Assembly: GCA_031287815.1 (NCBI GenBank)
Contig: JAITSM010000203.1
Span: forward strand, 1-22,543
Length of the DNA stretch: 22,543 bases
Direction: 5' to 3'
Source of the DNA: Prevotellaceae bacterium
GTDB lineage: Bacteria; Bacteroidota; Bacteroidia; Bacteroidales; UBA932
A program made the translations under genes and the position numbers. Below are positions 5,107 to 14,672 of the stretch, piece after piece; position 1 is the first letter of the stretch; each line of letters begins with the position of its first letter. A model generated the notes under the pieces. The model saw only the letters and a list, made by a program, of their open reading frames with translations, ran no database searches and was not told the DNA's origin.

Positions 5107-8100
5107 ATGGAATTTAAAAAACTGAACAAACCAAGCAGCAAGCTGATACGTAGAGCTTGCCTTGTCGCAGGCGCATGCCTGTGTTGGATGTGTTGCATTA
5201 TGCCGGTGAATGCGCAACAGCAAACAAAAACATTAACCGGCACAGTAGCCGATGCAAAAGGCGAAACCATTATCGGCGCGTCTGTGGTCGAAAGAGGTAC
5301 GACCAACGCCGTGATGACCGATGTGTATGGTAATTTTTCCATTACCGTACGGGAAGGCGCGACCTTAAACATTTCCTTTTTGGGCTACAAAACGCAATCG
5401 GTGGTTGTCGGCGTGGCCAATACCATACAGGTGGTGTTGCAGGAAGACAGCCAGGTGCTGGATGAAGTGGTGGTGGTCGGCTACGGTATGCAGAAGAAAG
5501 AAAACCTTACCGGCGCCGTAGCGAGCGTGGATGTAGAGAAAACCTTAGCCAGCCGCCCGATAGTGGACGTAGGGCGCGGGTTGCAGGGCGCGGTAGCTGG
5601 CGTGAATGTTCGTGTTCCCAGCGGCGAAGTCGGTTCAGACCCCTTGATTCGCATTCGCGGGGTGTTCGCCTCTATTCAAAGTGTCAAATCGCCGCTGATA
5701 TTGGTAGATAATGTGGAGGTACCAAGCATTCAAATGGTCAATCCCGACGATATTGAATCTATCTCGGTGTTGAAAGATGCGGCGTCGTCCTCTATTTACG
5801 GGGCAAAGGGCGCCTTTGGCGTAATTTTGATTACGACCAAGAAAGGCGTAAATGCCGATAAAATTACCGTCAACTATTCCGGTAATTTTTCCTGGCAAAA
5901 CGTAGCCAAGGAAATTAACATGGCCGGCGTGGATGCGCTGGATTATATATTGTCGGCGAGTGAACGGATAACCCCTGGCCAAACGTATGGTTCTTACATG
6001 AAAGTAAACCGGCAAAGTTATTACAGAACTATAGCATGGCAGGAAAATTACGGCGGGACGGTCAAAGCGACTGACCCGGTAGTGTATAACAGGGACTGGT
6101 ATATGGACGGCAGCAATATGATGGGCGTGCGCCTGTACGACCCGTATGAAGTGATGGTAAGGGAATGGGCGCCGACGATGACGCATAACTTTTCGGTCAA
6201 CGGCAAAAGCGGTAAAACCGCCTACAACCTCAGCGCAGGCTATGTGCATCAAAACGGGATGATGAAGCCGGCCAAAGTAGATGATTTTACGCGCTACAAT
6301 GCCACTCTCAGCCTTACGTCGGAAGTAAATAATTTCTTAACCTTACGTGGCGGCGCTATGTTTTCCGACCGCAACAAACGTTATCCTACTTCGGGAGCGA
6401 CGCGCTCCGACCCCTGGTATTACCTGTACCGGTTCTCATCCCTGTTCCCGATAGGGGTTGAAGAACACGGCGTCCCCGTGAGGGGGCCTGTTACCGAAAC
6501 AGCCAATACGATTACTTCTAACAGGGAATACCTGTATTTCAACCTCAACTTCGGGGCAACTATCAATTTTACGAAAGACTGGAATTTGGAAGTGGATTAT
6601 ACCTATTATAACCAACAAGAAAACAGAAATTTTAACCTTCCGAAGTTTACTGCATTGGATAGTTGGAGTTTAAATGCCTCTCCGGTGCCTTGGACGGATG
6701 AAAACGGTAACCGGATATATGTGGATGATGACGGAAATATTGCGCAGAACGGCGGCGTACCGGCTTACCGGTTTGCTAAAGTTACCTATGACCCTCCGGG
6801 TTCCGGTGAATTGAGCCAGATATACAGTTTGCGGAGTATTACGCGGAACAATACGTTCAACGCTTATACTACCTATAATTTAAAATTGGGCGCGGAGCAG
6901 GAACACGCCTTTAAATTTATGCTGGGAACAAATATCGTGGCCAATGAATGGAACCAGGTTTCTGCGGAAAAATTAGATTTGACCGACTATGAAAATCCGC
7001 AGTTCAACTATGCTACCGGTACGCAAACAGTTGGCGGCGACGCCGGCTGGAGTGCGCAGGCAGGGTTTTTCGGGCGCGTCAACTATGCGTTTTTGGATAA
7101 ATATTTACTGGAAGCCAATTTGCGGTACGACGGCTCCTCTGTGTTTCCGTCTTCCATGAAATGGACGTGGCTCCCCTCGTTTTCCGGCGGTTGGATACTG
7201 ACAAAGGAAAATTTTGTAGAAGATTGGGATATCGGGCACATCCTTGGTTTTGCCAAAATCCGGGCGTCATGGGGAATATTAGGCGACCAAAGCGTATCCA
7301 GTACCCTCTACCTGCCGACTATGGCTTATGCGCAATCTTCGTGGCTGGCCGGCGACAAAGCAAGTTATTATTACGGCTCGCCGAATGCCGTACAGGCCAG
7401 CCTGTCGTGGCAGAAGATTGAAACATTGGACTTGGGTATCGACTTGCGTTTATGGCAAAATAAAATAGGCATTACGTTCGACTGGTTTCAAACCTATACC
7501 CGCGACATGATTGTGGGCGGCGATACGTTGCCCAGCACCTATGGCGATACGGCCCCGGTCGGGAACTATGGTAATGCGCGTACACGCGGGTGGGACATTA
7601 CGATAGATTTCAACCACCGGTTTAGCAACGGTATCGGTATTAACGCTACCGCCACCCTGTCGGATGCCACGTCAGTCATTACCAAAGGCGCCGACTATAG
7701 AACCCCCTGGGAAAACCGGCTTACCAGCAACAGCTACGCTACCGGCGCCACTTACGGCGATATCTGGGGCTATGTAACGGAACGGCTTTACCAAAAAGAC
7801 GATTTCATATATGCCCCTGACGGTAGTATCCAGCAATGCGTGATTATCTACGATGGTATACCCCGTACAGTCAATATGCTTGCCGGCAATAATCCCAGTT
7901 ACCAGTCTTACCTGGAAGGCGGGAATTTCCATTTTGGCCCCGGCGATGTGAAATATGCAGACCTGAACGGCGACGGCTACCTTACCCCCGGCGCAAGCAC
8001 CTTTGGCGACCCGGGCGACCGGAAAGTGATTGGCAATTCTACGCCCCGCTTTGAATACGGTTTCCGACTGGGAGCCGATTACAAAGGCTTTGATGTGTCT

Positions 8101-8589
8101 ATATTCTTTCAGGGAATAGGGAAACGCGAAATTATCGGCGACGGCTCTCTGGTGGTGCCGGGCTACAATTGTCGTGAAGGCGCCATGCCGCAGGCGATTG
8201 CCGGCGATTTCTGGAAAGAAGACCGTACCGACGCATTCTATCCCCGCCCCTATGATACGGAAACAACAGCAGGAGCCAGTTCGGCTAAATATAATACGCT
8301 GGTACAATCCCGCTATTTACTGGATATGTCCTACCTGCGTATTAAGAATATCACGGTGGGGTACAGCCTGCCCGACAAATGGCTGAGCAAAATCCACCTG
8401 ACCAAGGCGCGCGTGTATTTATCGCTCGAAAATTTCTTTACGTTCGATAACCTGCGCGGCTTGCCCATTGATCCGGAAGAAATCAGCGGCTATTCCATGT
8501 GGAATGCCTCAAATTATAATTACGGACGTACAGGGCAAGGCATGCCGACTTTCAAATCGCTTTCGGCAGGCGTTCAAATAAGTTTCTAA
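5107..8589 (+). CDS. SusC/RagA-family TonB-dependent outer-membrane transporter
   Basis: The 1160-residue protein has a signal peptide with probable cleavage after PVNA (about residue 36). A carboxypeptidase-regulatory-like domain follows (about 41-112), then the SusC signature DEVVVVGYGMQKKENLTGAV at 119-138, a plug domain with SIYGAKGAFGVILITTKKG, and a 22-strand-type barrel ending in SLSAGVQISF with terminal Phe. It imports ligand captured by the SusD partner across the outer membrane using TonB energy. Length and layout are normal for the family. The ATG has no clear Shine-Dalgarno sequence, only an AT-rich upstream, as usual in this phylum. It is the first gene of the cluster and SusD follows after 23 bp. 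The ligand is not readable from the sequence. Confidence 0.96.
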   Translation: MEFKKLNKPSSKLIRRACLVAGACLCWMCCIMPVNAQQQTKTLTGTVADAKGETIIGASVVERGTTNAVMTDVYGNFSITVREGATLNISFLGYKTQSVVVGVANTIQVVLQEDSQVLDEVVVVGYGMQKKENLTGAVASVDVEKTLASRPIVDVGRGLQGAVAGVNVRVPSGEVGSDPLIRIRGVFASIQSVKSPLILVDNVEVPSIQMVNPDDIESISVLKDAASSSIYGAKGAFGVILITTKKGVNADKITVNYSGNFSWQNVAKEINMAGVDALDYILSASERITPGQTYGSYMKVNRQSYYRTIAWQENYGGTVKATDPVVYNRDWYMDGSNMMGVRLYDPYEVMVREWAPTMTHNFSVNGKSGKTAYNLSAGYVHQNGMMKPAKVDDFTRYNATLSLTSEVNNFLTLRGGAMFSDRNKRYPTSGATRSDPWYYLYRFSSLFPIGVEEHGVPVRGPVTETANTITSNREYLYFNLNFGATINFTKDWNLEVDYTYYNQQENRNFNLPKFTALDSWSLNASPVPWTDENGNRIYVDDDGNIAQNGGVPAYRFAKVTYDPPGSGELSQIYSLRSITRNNTFNAYTTYNLKLGAEQEHAFKFMLGTNIVANEWNQVSAEKLDLTDYENPQFNYATGTQTVGGDAGWSAQAGFFGRVNYAFLDKYLLEANLRYDGSSVFPSSMKWTWLPSFSGGWILTKENFVEDWDIGHILGFAKIRASWGILGDQSVSSTLYLPTMAYAQSSWLAGDKASYYYGSPNAVQASLSWQKIETLDLGIDLRLWQNKIGITFDWFQTYTRDMIVGGDTLPSTYGDTAPVGNYGNARTRGWDITIDFNHRFSNGIGINATATLSDATSVITKGADYRTPWENRLTSNSYATGATYGDIWGYVTERLYQKDDFIYAPDGSIQQCVIIYDGIPRTVNMLAGNNPSYQSYLEGGNFHFGPGDVKYADLNGDGYLTPGASTFGDPGDRKVIGNSTPRFEYGFRLGADYKGFDVSIFFQGIGKREIIGDGSLVVPGYNCREGAMPQAIAGDFWKEDRTDAFYPRPYDTETTAGASSAKYNTLVQSRYLLDMSYLRIKNITVGYSLPDKWLSKIHLTKARVYLSLENFFTFDNLRGLPIDPEEISGYSMWNASNYNYGRTGQGMPTFKSLSAGVQISF

Positions 8590-8612
8590 TTTAACACTAA
8601 AATAAAAATAGG

Positions 8613-10469
8613 ATGAAAACAAAAATATTATTATTCGCTTTTGCAAGTTTGCTGTTCTTTTCAAGTTGTGAAAAGTTGCTTGACCGCCCGTCCCTGACCA
8701 GTAAGAATGACGAAAGTTACTGGATAGGCGAGTCGGATCTGCGGCTCTACCTCAATGAATGTTATCCCAATTATTTTGTAGGCTATGGTTCGGGCGAGCC
8801 CGGCGCCTATGTGCCTGCACGCGGTTGCTTTCTCAGCGACGACATTATGAACGCTGAGAAGCAACAGGAGTTGGAAACTATTATTCCCAACGACCGGACA
8901 AGCACCTCTTCGGCGCTTGCATGGATCTTAGCCTACAATGGCCCTAACTGGAACTTTTACTGGGTACGCAAGTTGAATATTATGCTCGACCGTATCGAAC
9001 AAAAAATGGGCGGCATACTTACCGAAGAACAGAAAAACCACTGGGTAGGCGTCGGCCGCTTTTTCCGGGCGATGGAATATGCTAATCTGGTGCGCGTGTT
9101 CGGCGATGTACCCTACTACGACCATGAGTTGTTGGATGACAACCTGGATGAACTCTACAAACCCCGCACCCCGCGCAATGAAGTGATGGACGCGGTATAC
9201 GAAGACTTGAAGTTTGCGCTCGAAAATGTCCGCCTGGATGACGGCGACCAGCAGGTCAACCGTTATGTGGTGGCGGCCTACATTGCGCGGCTGATGCTCC
9301 ATGAAGGCACCTGGCTGAAATACCACTACACCAGCAACGAAAGGGCAAGGAAATTCCTGCAATTTGCTATAGAAGCAGGCGACTATGTGATTGGCAGTAC
9401 CAAGTACGATATTGTTACCGATTTCCGTTCGTTATTCGGCAGCGAAAACCTGAAAGGAAATGCCGATTGCATCCTGTACCGCCATTATGACGGAGAAGTG
9501 CCGGTAACACATGGTGTGGCGAAATATAGCAACATGAATACGGCGAACGATAGAAGCGCCAATCTGGATGTGGTGAAAGCGTTTATCTGCGCCGACGGCA
9601 GGCCGTGGGCAAGTTCTACGCTGACCGATGCCAATAAATTCGACCTGGCTAATTTGATTCAAACCCGCGACCCGCGCTTTGAAGCGACTTTCTGGGATAA
9701 ACCGACCACGAAAGCGCCTGCCTCCGGCTTATATACGGTGAAGTTTATTGACCGCGAAGGGTCGGCTATCGGCGCATCGGGAGGTGCGTTGTCGTCGAAA
9801 TACACAGGCGCTACCAGTACGAACGATTATCCAGTGATGCGTTATGCAGAGCTCCTGTTGAACTGGATTGAAGCCAAAGCCGAATTGGCTACCCTGGGCG
9901 GCGCTCCTGTTACGCAGGGCGATATAGAAACATCTATTAACAAAATCCGCAACCGCCCCCTCGACGCCACGGCTACCGGTAAAGGCATTAAGAAAACAGC
10001 GCCGATGAATTTGACGCTTATCACGGATAATTTTGACCCCAACAGGGATCCGGGCGTGCCGGCGTTAATTTGGGAAATCCGCCGCGAACGCCGCATGGAA
10101 TTATTCTTTGAACATTCGCGCTTAGTGGACTTGCGCCGCTGGCACAAGCTGAACTACATGAACGACCAGCTAAACCCCGATTTAATAAGGGGTATTTGGG
10201 TAGATTTGACGAAAGATGTAGCAAATTTACCGGCAAATACAGTGGCGGTGATCACCGAGTCGGGTGAACGGATTGTTTATAACGGGAATAATGGCGACAA
10301 AACAAAAGGCTATTTTCAAGGAGCGTCAGTACTGCCGCGCCAACCCTTCTGGGACATAGCCGGCATAAATCCCTATTTAGCCCCGGTGGGCAACGCACAG
10401 CGGCGCGATTACCGCAACAAAGGCTATGAACTGTCGCAAACCGAAGGATGGTCAAACGAATTAAACTAA
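8613..10469 (+). CDS. SusD/RagB-family nutrient-binding outer-membrane lipoprotein
   Basis: The 618-residue lipoprotein has a short signal and a lipobox ending at Cys19 (FFSSC), then the SusD N-terminal sequence EKLLDRPSLT. The tetratricopeptide-like core includes FFRAMEYANLVRVFGDVPYYD, a hallmark of the family. The C-terminal part has YPVMRYAELLLNWIEAKAEL and then IRRERRMELFFEHSRLVDLRRW, the conserved SusD signature. It sits on the cell surface as a lid on the SusC barrel and binds the substrate. It is 23 bp from SusC, so the two are almost certainly co-transcribed. The mature protein is somewhat longer than the starch-binding prototype, as in many RagB-like members. Confidence 0.96.
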   Translation: MKTKILLFAFASLLFFSSCEKLLDRPSLTSKNDESYWIGESDLRLYLNECYPNYFVGYGSGEPGAYVPARGCFLSDDIMNAEKQQELETIIPNDRTSTSSALAWILAYNGPNWNFYWVRKLNIMLDRIEQKMGGILTEEQKNHWVGVGRFFRAMEYANLVRVFGDVPYYDHELLDDNLDELYKPRTPRNEVMDAVYEDLKFALENVRLDDGDQQVNRYVVAAYIARLMLHEGTWLKYHYTSNERARKFLQFAIEAGDYVIGSTKYDIVTDFRSLFGSENLKGNADCILYRHYDGEVPVTHGVAKYSNMNTANDRSANLDVVKAFICADGRPWASSTLTDANKFDLANLIQTRDPRFEATFWDKPTTKAPASGLYTVKFIDREGSAIGASGGALSSKYTGATSTNDYPVMRYAELLLNWIEAKAELATLGGAPVTQGDIETSINKIRNRPLDATATGKGIKKTAPMNLTLITDNFDPNRDPGVPALIWEIRRERRMELFFEHSRLVDLRRWHKLNYMNDQLNPDLIRGIWVDLTKDVANLPANTVAVITESGERIVYNGNNGDKTKGYFQGASVLPRQPFWDIAGINPYLAPVGNAQRRDYRNKGYELSQTEGWSNELN

Positions 10470-10479
10470 GAACTATTCC

Positions 10480-10555
10480 CACAGATGTACACAGATTTTT
10501 GCAGATTACACAGAAATGTCCATGTTCTCCAAGTCTATGTTCTAATGTCTGAATT
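10480..10555. repeat. CACAGATT and AGACATT/AGAACAT repeat remnant inside the operon
   Basis: The first part (CCCACAGATGTACACAGATTTTTGC and onward) resembles the core of the nested palindrome at 4469-4550. The second part, read on the - strand, is a degenerate 7-bp array (AGACATT, AGAACAT, AGACTTG). It lies between the SusD stop and the next lipoprotein start. It has only half the inverted structure, so it looks like an eroded copy. Confidence 0.6.
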
Positions 10556-10570
10556 TAAAAAAAATAAAAT

Positions 10571-12028
10571 ATGAAAAAAATAATAACATATCTTTCCAGT
10601 ATTATTCTTGCCACGCTGTTGGTGGCAACTGTTGCATGCAACAACGAAGAAACCTACCCCGAATCTCCCGATTTGACCATTATCTATGGTATTAAAATCG
10701 TGAATGCCGGCGCACAGGGCGACCAGGTATTGACGGGTACGGTAGATGAAATCAACAAGGAAATCAGTTTCCCCGATGTGGATACGCTGACCGACTTTTC
10801 CCGCATTCGCTTTGAAGCCGAACTGCCCGAAAGGGCGCAGCTCGATGAAGAAGTCTATAACTTCTCCATGGGGGCGGCCGATTCGCGCCTGAAACGCACG
10901 ATTGCCGTAGTAAACGGTATCCGGAAAAAGGAATACTATGTCACCGTCAAAAAAGACGTGCCGGTATGGGGCGCCGATTTTGACAGGGGCAAAGTAGAAG
11001 TATTTAATTTCTCGAAGAACGGCGGCGGAACAGCCTATCCCGATTTATCGGCTTCGCTTGTACACGGAATAGACATGGACACCAACTATGTATTGATTGT
11101 TCCATTTGTTAATGGCGGATTTGATGTAACTTCTACCGCTACCGACAAACAGCCTCCCTACCTGTTGCGCATGTCAGACCTGAAAGAAGGGCGGACAGAA
11201 AAGGTGCTGCTGGATACCACAGGCATTACTGGCGGAACGCGCCTACTCAGCGCCGGACGCTTGTCGCACGGACATATATATATGTGTAACCTGGCAGTAT
11301 TCGGACAGAGTCAAACATTGAGAATCTATCACTACACTTCGCCTACTGCTACGCCTGAGGTGAAAGAATTTACCAACGGACAGGACGGTATTCCCAATTA
11401 TACCACTTTCGGGCGTTTCGGAGATGCTATGTCTGTGGAATTGGATGAAAACGGGGATGGATACATCTTTTTAAACATGAACCGGGGAAGTGTGCCGGTA
11501 CCGGATAATGTGCATGTTTTACGTTTAACCGTTACTAATTTCTCTGTCGGTTCGGCTACCCCCTTGCTTGTACCTACATATGATGGTAGGGGCTACTATG
11601 GGAATTACCGGCAAGTGGATGATGCAACGAATGAGTATATTTATACCAGCCATGTTACCCCCATTCAGTTGGTGAACAAAGACGGCGGTTCCATCTATAC
11701 GTTGGATAGGGCTGCCGTGCCGCTGACCGGCAACGATGCCAAAGTGGTTACCTTTAACAGGGAACGTTACCTGGTTGTACAGACCGGCGAAGCAAACGCT
11801 GTCCTTAATGTATATGATATTACCCAGGGCGCCACGACGCAGGAAGCATTGGAATTATTTGATGCGCGCGAAAATAAAACCGCGCTCTATTCTTTCGGAC
11901 TTGACGGCGGAAGTTCTGTGGCTTGCCTGGGCGTAGCCAAAACCGAAAATGCCCTCTACCTGATGGGCGCTTCCCCGGGCGGCGGTTTTGCAGTAATCAA
12001 GGCGCCTAAAGCAGTGAAAGCGGAATAA
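10571..12028 (+). CDS. Surface lipoprotein resembling DUF4623 beta-propeller proteins
   Basis: The 485-residue protein has a lipobox ending at Cys23 (TVAC). An N-terminal Ig-like region (about 35-125) ends in KKEYYVTVKKD, and the rest looks like a beta-propeller with repeated blades such as VHGIDMDTNYVLIVPF, GRLSHGHIYMCNL and KVVTFNRERYLVVQTGEAN. From memory this architecture fits the Bacteroidota family DUF4623, often found beside SusC/SusD and GHL10 genes. The function of that family is not established. A similar propeller-like stretch appears in the amidase of this cluster (about residues 365-705). It occupies the position of a surface glycan-binding protein in a utilization locus. The next gene starts 16 bp after its stop. 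Confidence 0.72.
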   Translation: MKKIITYLSSIILATLLVATVACNNEETYPESPDLTIIYGIKIVNAGAQGDQVLTGTVDEINKEISFPDVDTLTDFSRIRFEAELPERAQLDEEVYNFSMGAADSRLKRTIAVVNGIRKKEYYVTVKKDVPVWGADFDRGKVEVFNFSKNGGGTAYPDLSASLVHGIDMDTNYVLIVPFVNGGFDVTSTATDKQPPYLLRMSDLKEGRTEKVLLDTTGITGGTRLLSAGRLSHGHIYMCNLAVFGQSQTLRIYHYTSPTATPEVKEFTNGQDGIPNYTTFGRFGDAMSVELDENGDGYIFLNMNRGSVPVPDNVHVLRLTVTNFSVGSATPLLVPTYDGRGYYGNYRQVDDATNEYIYTSHVTPIQLVNKDGGSIYTLDRAAVPLTGNDAKVVTFNRERYLVVQTGEANAVLNVYDITQGATTQEALELFDARENKTALYSFGLDGGSSVACLGVAKTENALYLMGASPGGGFAVIKAPKAVKAE

Positions 12029-12043
12029 CCAAAAAAGATACCG

Positions 12044-13498
12044 GTGAAAAAACATTTCAAATACATAGCTATAATTACATTGGTAGCCTTTTTTGCCTCC
12101 TGTAACAAAGACGATGGCCCCGGCGGCGGGGAAACCCCTCCGCCGGCGCCGCCGGTGGAGGAGGAAGACGCGTTGCCGCCCAAGGAAATGCGCGCCGTGT
12201 GGATCGCTACGGAAAGCAGTATCGACTGGCCCCGGAGTACCGCTATGGCTGCGCAAAAGAAAGAATATACCGACTACCTCGACAAATTCGTGGAATTGAA
12301 CATCAATACCGTGTTTGTACAAGTACGCCCGCGGGCGGATGCGTTTTATAACTCGCCCTACGAATCGTGGAGCCGTTTTATTACGGGCACGGCGGGGAAA
12401 GACCCCGGCTACGACGTCCTGCAGTTTTTCATTGACGAGGCGCATGCGCGCAACCTCGAATTCCATGCCTGGTTGAACCCTTTCCGCATTGATACCCGGG
12501 CGTCGAAAACCGGCGCTTATATTGCTTTGGATCCAAAAATCCCCAAAGAATGGGTGAAAGACTACGACCGCTGGCGCATCTACAACCCGGCGCTGCCGGA
12601 TGTGCAGCAACGGGTAGCGGATATTGTAAAACACATGATCACCAACTACGACGTCGACGGCATCCATTTCGACGACTACTTCTATCCCGACCCCGGTTAC
12701 TACGCCTCCACCGGCGTGGATGATGCGGAAGAATACGCCCGCTACGGCACAGAATATGCTACGGTGCAGGATTTCCGCTTCGGTAATGTCAACACGGTAG
12801 TGCAAAAAATACAGAAAACGATTGCGGACAATAAACCCGGCGTGGTCTTCTCCATCAGCCCGACCTCCAACGTGAATTACAACAAGTCGCTGTATGCCGA
12901 CGTGGAAAAATGGTGTAAGGAAGGCTGGATCGATGTGGTGATTCCGCAGATATACCAGCAAACCGGCAGCGCGCAGAACGAGTTTAACTACTTTGTGGAC
13001 TATTGGCCGCACAGCAGTTTTCAGGTCGTTCCGATGATAGGGTATGCCATTCATAAATTCGGCGACCCTGCCGCGGGAGCGAAATTCCAAAACCCCTCCG
13101 AACTGGTGGAGCAATTCCGCCTGGCGGGCTTGCAGAAGAAAATTCAAGGCAGCGTACTCTATAATACCTCCAGCGTGGTGGCCAATAAGGTCGGCGTTAC
13201 CGACGCCCTGAAAAACATTTATAAGTATCCGGCGGTACGCCCCTTCCTCGGGCGCAAAACCCTGTCTGACCCCAAGACGCCCGACAATGTGGCGCTCAAC
13301 GGCGCGACCCTGTCGTGGAATGCCTACGGGCTGCAGGCCGTGGTCTATGTAACCCCGGAGAACGCTACCGAGCCGCACGTCGTAACCATTACTTCCGCCT
13401 CCTCTTACCGGGTGAGCGAGAAGGGACAGTACGTCGTTACTGCGGTCAATAAGGACAATAACGAAAGCCGCATCTCTTCACCGGTAACCTACAAATAA
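12044..13498 (+). CDS. GHL10-family (DUF187, DigH-like) glycoside hydrolase lipoprotein
   Basis: The 484-residue protein starts with GTG, which is required because the signal peptide and lipobox (FFASC, Cys20) begin there. A proline/acid-rich linker (about 21-46) leads into the TIM-barrel family signature: EMRAVWIAT at 48-56, NTVFVQVRPRADAFY near 88-102, FHAWLNPFR near 140-148, and the conserved DGIHFDDYFYP at 205-215, whose acidic residues are probable catalytic groups. A small fibronectin-like domain follows after about residue 400. E. coli DigH (YddW) of this family cleaves denuded peptidoglycan glycan strands, so that is the leading guess for the reaction. Other glycans cannot be excluded. 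As a lipoprotein it acts at the periplasmic or outer face of the outer membrane. Confidence 0.88.
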   Translation: MKKHFKYIAIITLVAFFASCNKDDGPGGGETPPPAPPVEEEDALPPKEMRAVWIATESSIDWPRSTAMAAQKKEYTDYLDKFVELNINTVFVQVRPRADAFYNSPYESWSRFITGTAGKDPGYDVLQFFIDEAHARNLEFHAWLNPFRIDTRASKTGAYIALDPKIPKEWVKDYDRWRIYNPALPDVQQRVADIVKHMITNYDVDGIHFDDYFYPDPGYYASTGVDDAEEYARYGTEYATVQDFRFGNVNTVVQKIQKTIADNKPGVVFSISPTSNVNYNKSLYADVEKWCKEGWIDVVIPQIYQQTGSAQNEFNYFVDYWPHSSFQVVPMIGYAIHKFGDPAAGAKFQNPSELVEQFRLAGLQKKIQGSVLYNTSSVVANKVGVTDALKNIYKYPAVRPFLGRKTLSDPKTPDNVALNGATLSWNAYGLQAVVYVTPENATEPHVVTITSASSYRVSEKGQYVVTAVNKDNNESRISSPVTYK

Positions 13499-13529
13499 CA
13501 TGACAGCTACCCACACAACCTGCACAGCA

Positions 13530-13660
13530 TACCGCCTCCCCCGGGGGCCGGAGAGGGGGCGCTCGGGGAACTCCCCGACGCTCCCGGGGGACTCCCCGAC
13601 ACGCTCGGGGGACTCCCCGAAGCTCCCGGGGGACTCCCCGAAGCTTTCGGGGCGTGCCGC
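13530..13660. repeat. GC-rich tandem hairpins of about 21 bp, TCGGGG-GACT-CCCCGA
   Basis: After an imperfect GC-rich inverted repeat (13536-13561) come four units of 19-23 bp starting at 13561, 13580, 13603 and 13622, and a half unit at 13643. Each unit is a short hairpin with a 5-6 bp stem, GGGG paired with CCCC, and a GACT or AACT loop. The sequence is far richer in GC than its surroundings. It fills the gap between the GHL10 gene and the propeller gene and may weaken or end transcription there. The frame at 13500-13685 only reads through these units as a GDSPKLP-like peptide and is not called as a gene. Confidence 0.75.
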
Positions 13661-13748
13661 AAAACGGTTGCGGGAGGCTGCTTAAAACAAGATGGTTGTA
13701 TTTATCTCAAAAAAAAACAATAAATTTATAAACTTAAATAACAAACGT

Positions 13749-14657
13749 ATGAAAAGGACAATTTTTTCTCTCTTAATTATTTTGATTGGGCACACCGCGT
13801 TTGCCCAACAAATAGAAGTTCGTTCCATCGAACGATTGAAAGGGACGGAAACAGGCGGTTTTTACCATCCTGTTTTTTCCCCGAAAGGCACATGGCTGCT
13901 TACTTCTTCTGAAAACTACACCGGGTTGAAGCAAATTTCGTTACAGACGAATGAAGTGACCACGCTGACGGAAGACCCGGGCGCCGGCTACGACGTGCGC
14001 ATCAGCGCCGACGAATCGGCTATTCTCTACAAGAAAACGGAATGGCAGGATAACCGGCGGTATACCTCGTTGTATCAATATTCTTTACCGGCAAAGAAAG
14101 CGGTGAAAGTGGAAAACGCCACGCGGGAAAAGCTCACCCCGGCGTTCGCCAATAACAAGCCGGCGTATGTGAAAGGGGCGGCGCAGGTGAAAAAGAATGT
14201 AACGCCCGCCGAAATTACGCCGTTTATCAACATCGAGGAGCAAAAAATGGCGCTGTATAACGGCGGCCAAAAGACCATCCTTACGCCGAACGGGGCGGAG
14301 GCCAGCTATTTCTGGGCAAGCGTGTCGCCCGATGGTAAACATATTGTGTATACGATTGCGCGGGGCGGGACGTTTGTTTGCCAACTCGACGGCTCAAATG
14401 TAGTGTCGCTGGGCAAACTGAACGCCCCGGCATGGCTCGGCAACCGGTGGGTGGTAGGCATGGATGACCGGGATGACGGCGAGGTGATTACTTCGTCGGA
14501 GATTGTGGCGGCTGCCATTGACGGAAAAACCCGGCAAACCCTGGCGACCCCGGAAGTGAAAATCGCCCTCTACCCGGCCGCATCCGCCGACGGGAAACGC
14601 ATGGCCTTCAGTTCCGATAAAGGCGAAATTTACTTGCTCGACATTACTATTAAATAA
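13749..14657 (+). CDS. Exported TolB/PD40-type beta-propeller protein
   Basis: The 302-residue protein has a signal peptide ending in TAFA (about residue 19). The mature part consists of short WD40-like PD40 blades: FSPKGTWLLTSSENYTGL, VRISADESAILYKKTEW, ASVSPDGKHIVYTIARG, AASADGKRMAFSSDKGEIYLLD. An upstream ATG at 13692 is in frame, but it puts a lysine/asparagine-rich extension before a perfect signal peptide, so the ATG at 13749 is used. The sequence before it is AT-rich, without a clear promoter box. The protein is probably periplasmic and a protein- or ligand-binding scaffold. No catalytic motif is seen. Its stop is 15 bp before the amidase gene, so the two are very likely co-translated. 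Confidence 0.8.
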   Translation: MKRTIFSLLIILIGHTAFAQQIEVRSIERLKGTETGGFYHPVFSPKGTWLLTSSENYTGLKQISLQTNEVTTLTEDPGAGYDVRISADESAILYKKTEWQDNRRYTSLYQYSLPAKKAVKVENATREKLTPAFANNKPAYVKGAAQVKKNVTPAEITPFINIEEQKMALYNGGQKTILTPNGAEASYFWASVSPDGKHIVYTIARGGTFVCQLDGSNVVSLGKLNAPAWLGNRWVVGMDDRDDGEVITSSEIVAAAIDGKTRQTLATPEVKIALYPAASADGKRMAFSSDKGEIYLLDITIK

Positions 14658-14659
14658 CC

Positions 14660-14665
14660 GGAGGA
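14660..14665 (+). promoter_or_regulatory. Strong Shine-Dalgarno sequence before the amidase gene
   Basis: GGAGGA, 7 bp before the ATG at 14673, is a strong Shine-Dalgarno match. Most other genes in this window start without one, as is usual in Bacteroidota, so this start may be translated at an unusually high rate or independently of the gene before it. Confidence 0.6.
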
Positions 14666-14672
14666 ACAAATT

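Noticed and set aside
11855..13378. Long - strand frame of about 507 codons opposite the GHL10 and propeller genes
   Set aside because: It is a mirror frame of GC-rich coding sequence; the + strand proteins have clear family motifs, while this one has none.
13500..13685. 61-codon frame starting 1 bp after the GHL10 stop, with GDSPKLP-like repeats
   Set aside because: Its sequence is only a translation of the GC-rich tandem hairpins, with no recognisable domain or ribosome binding site.
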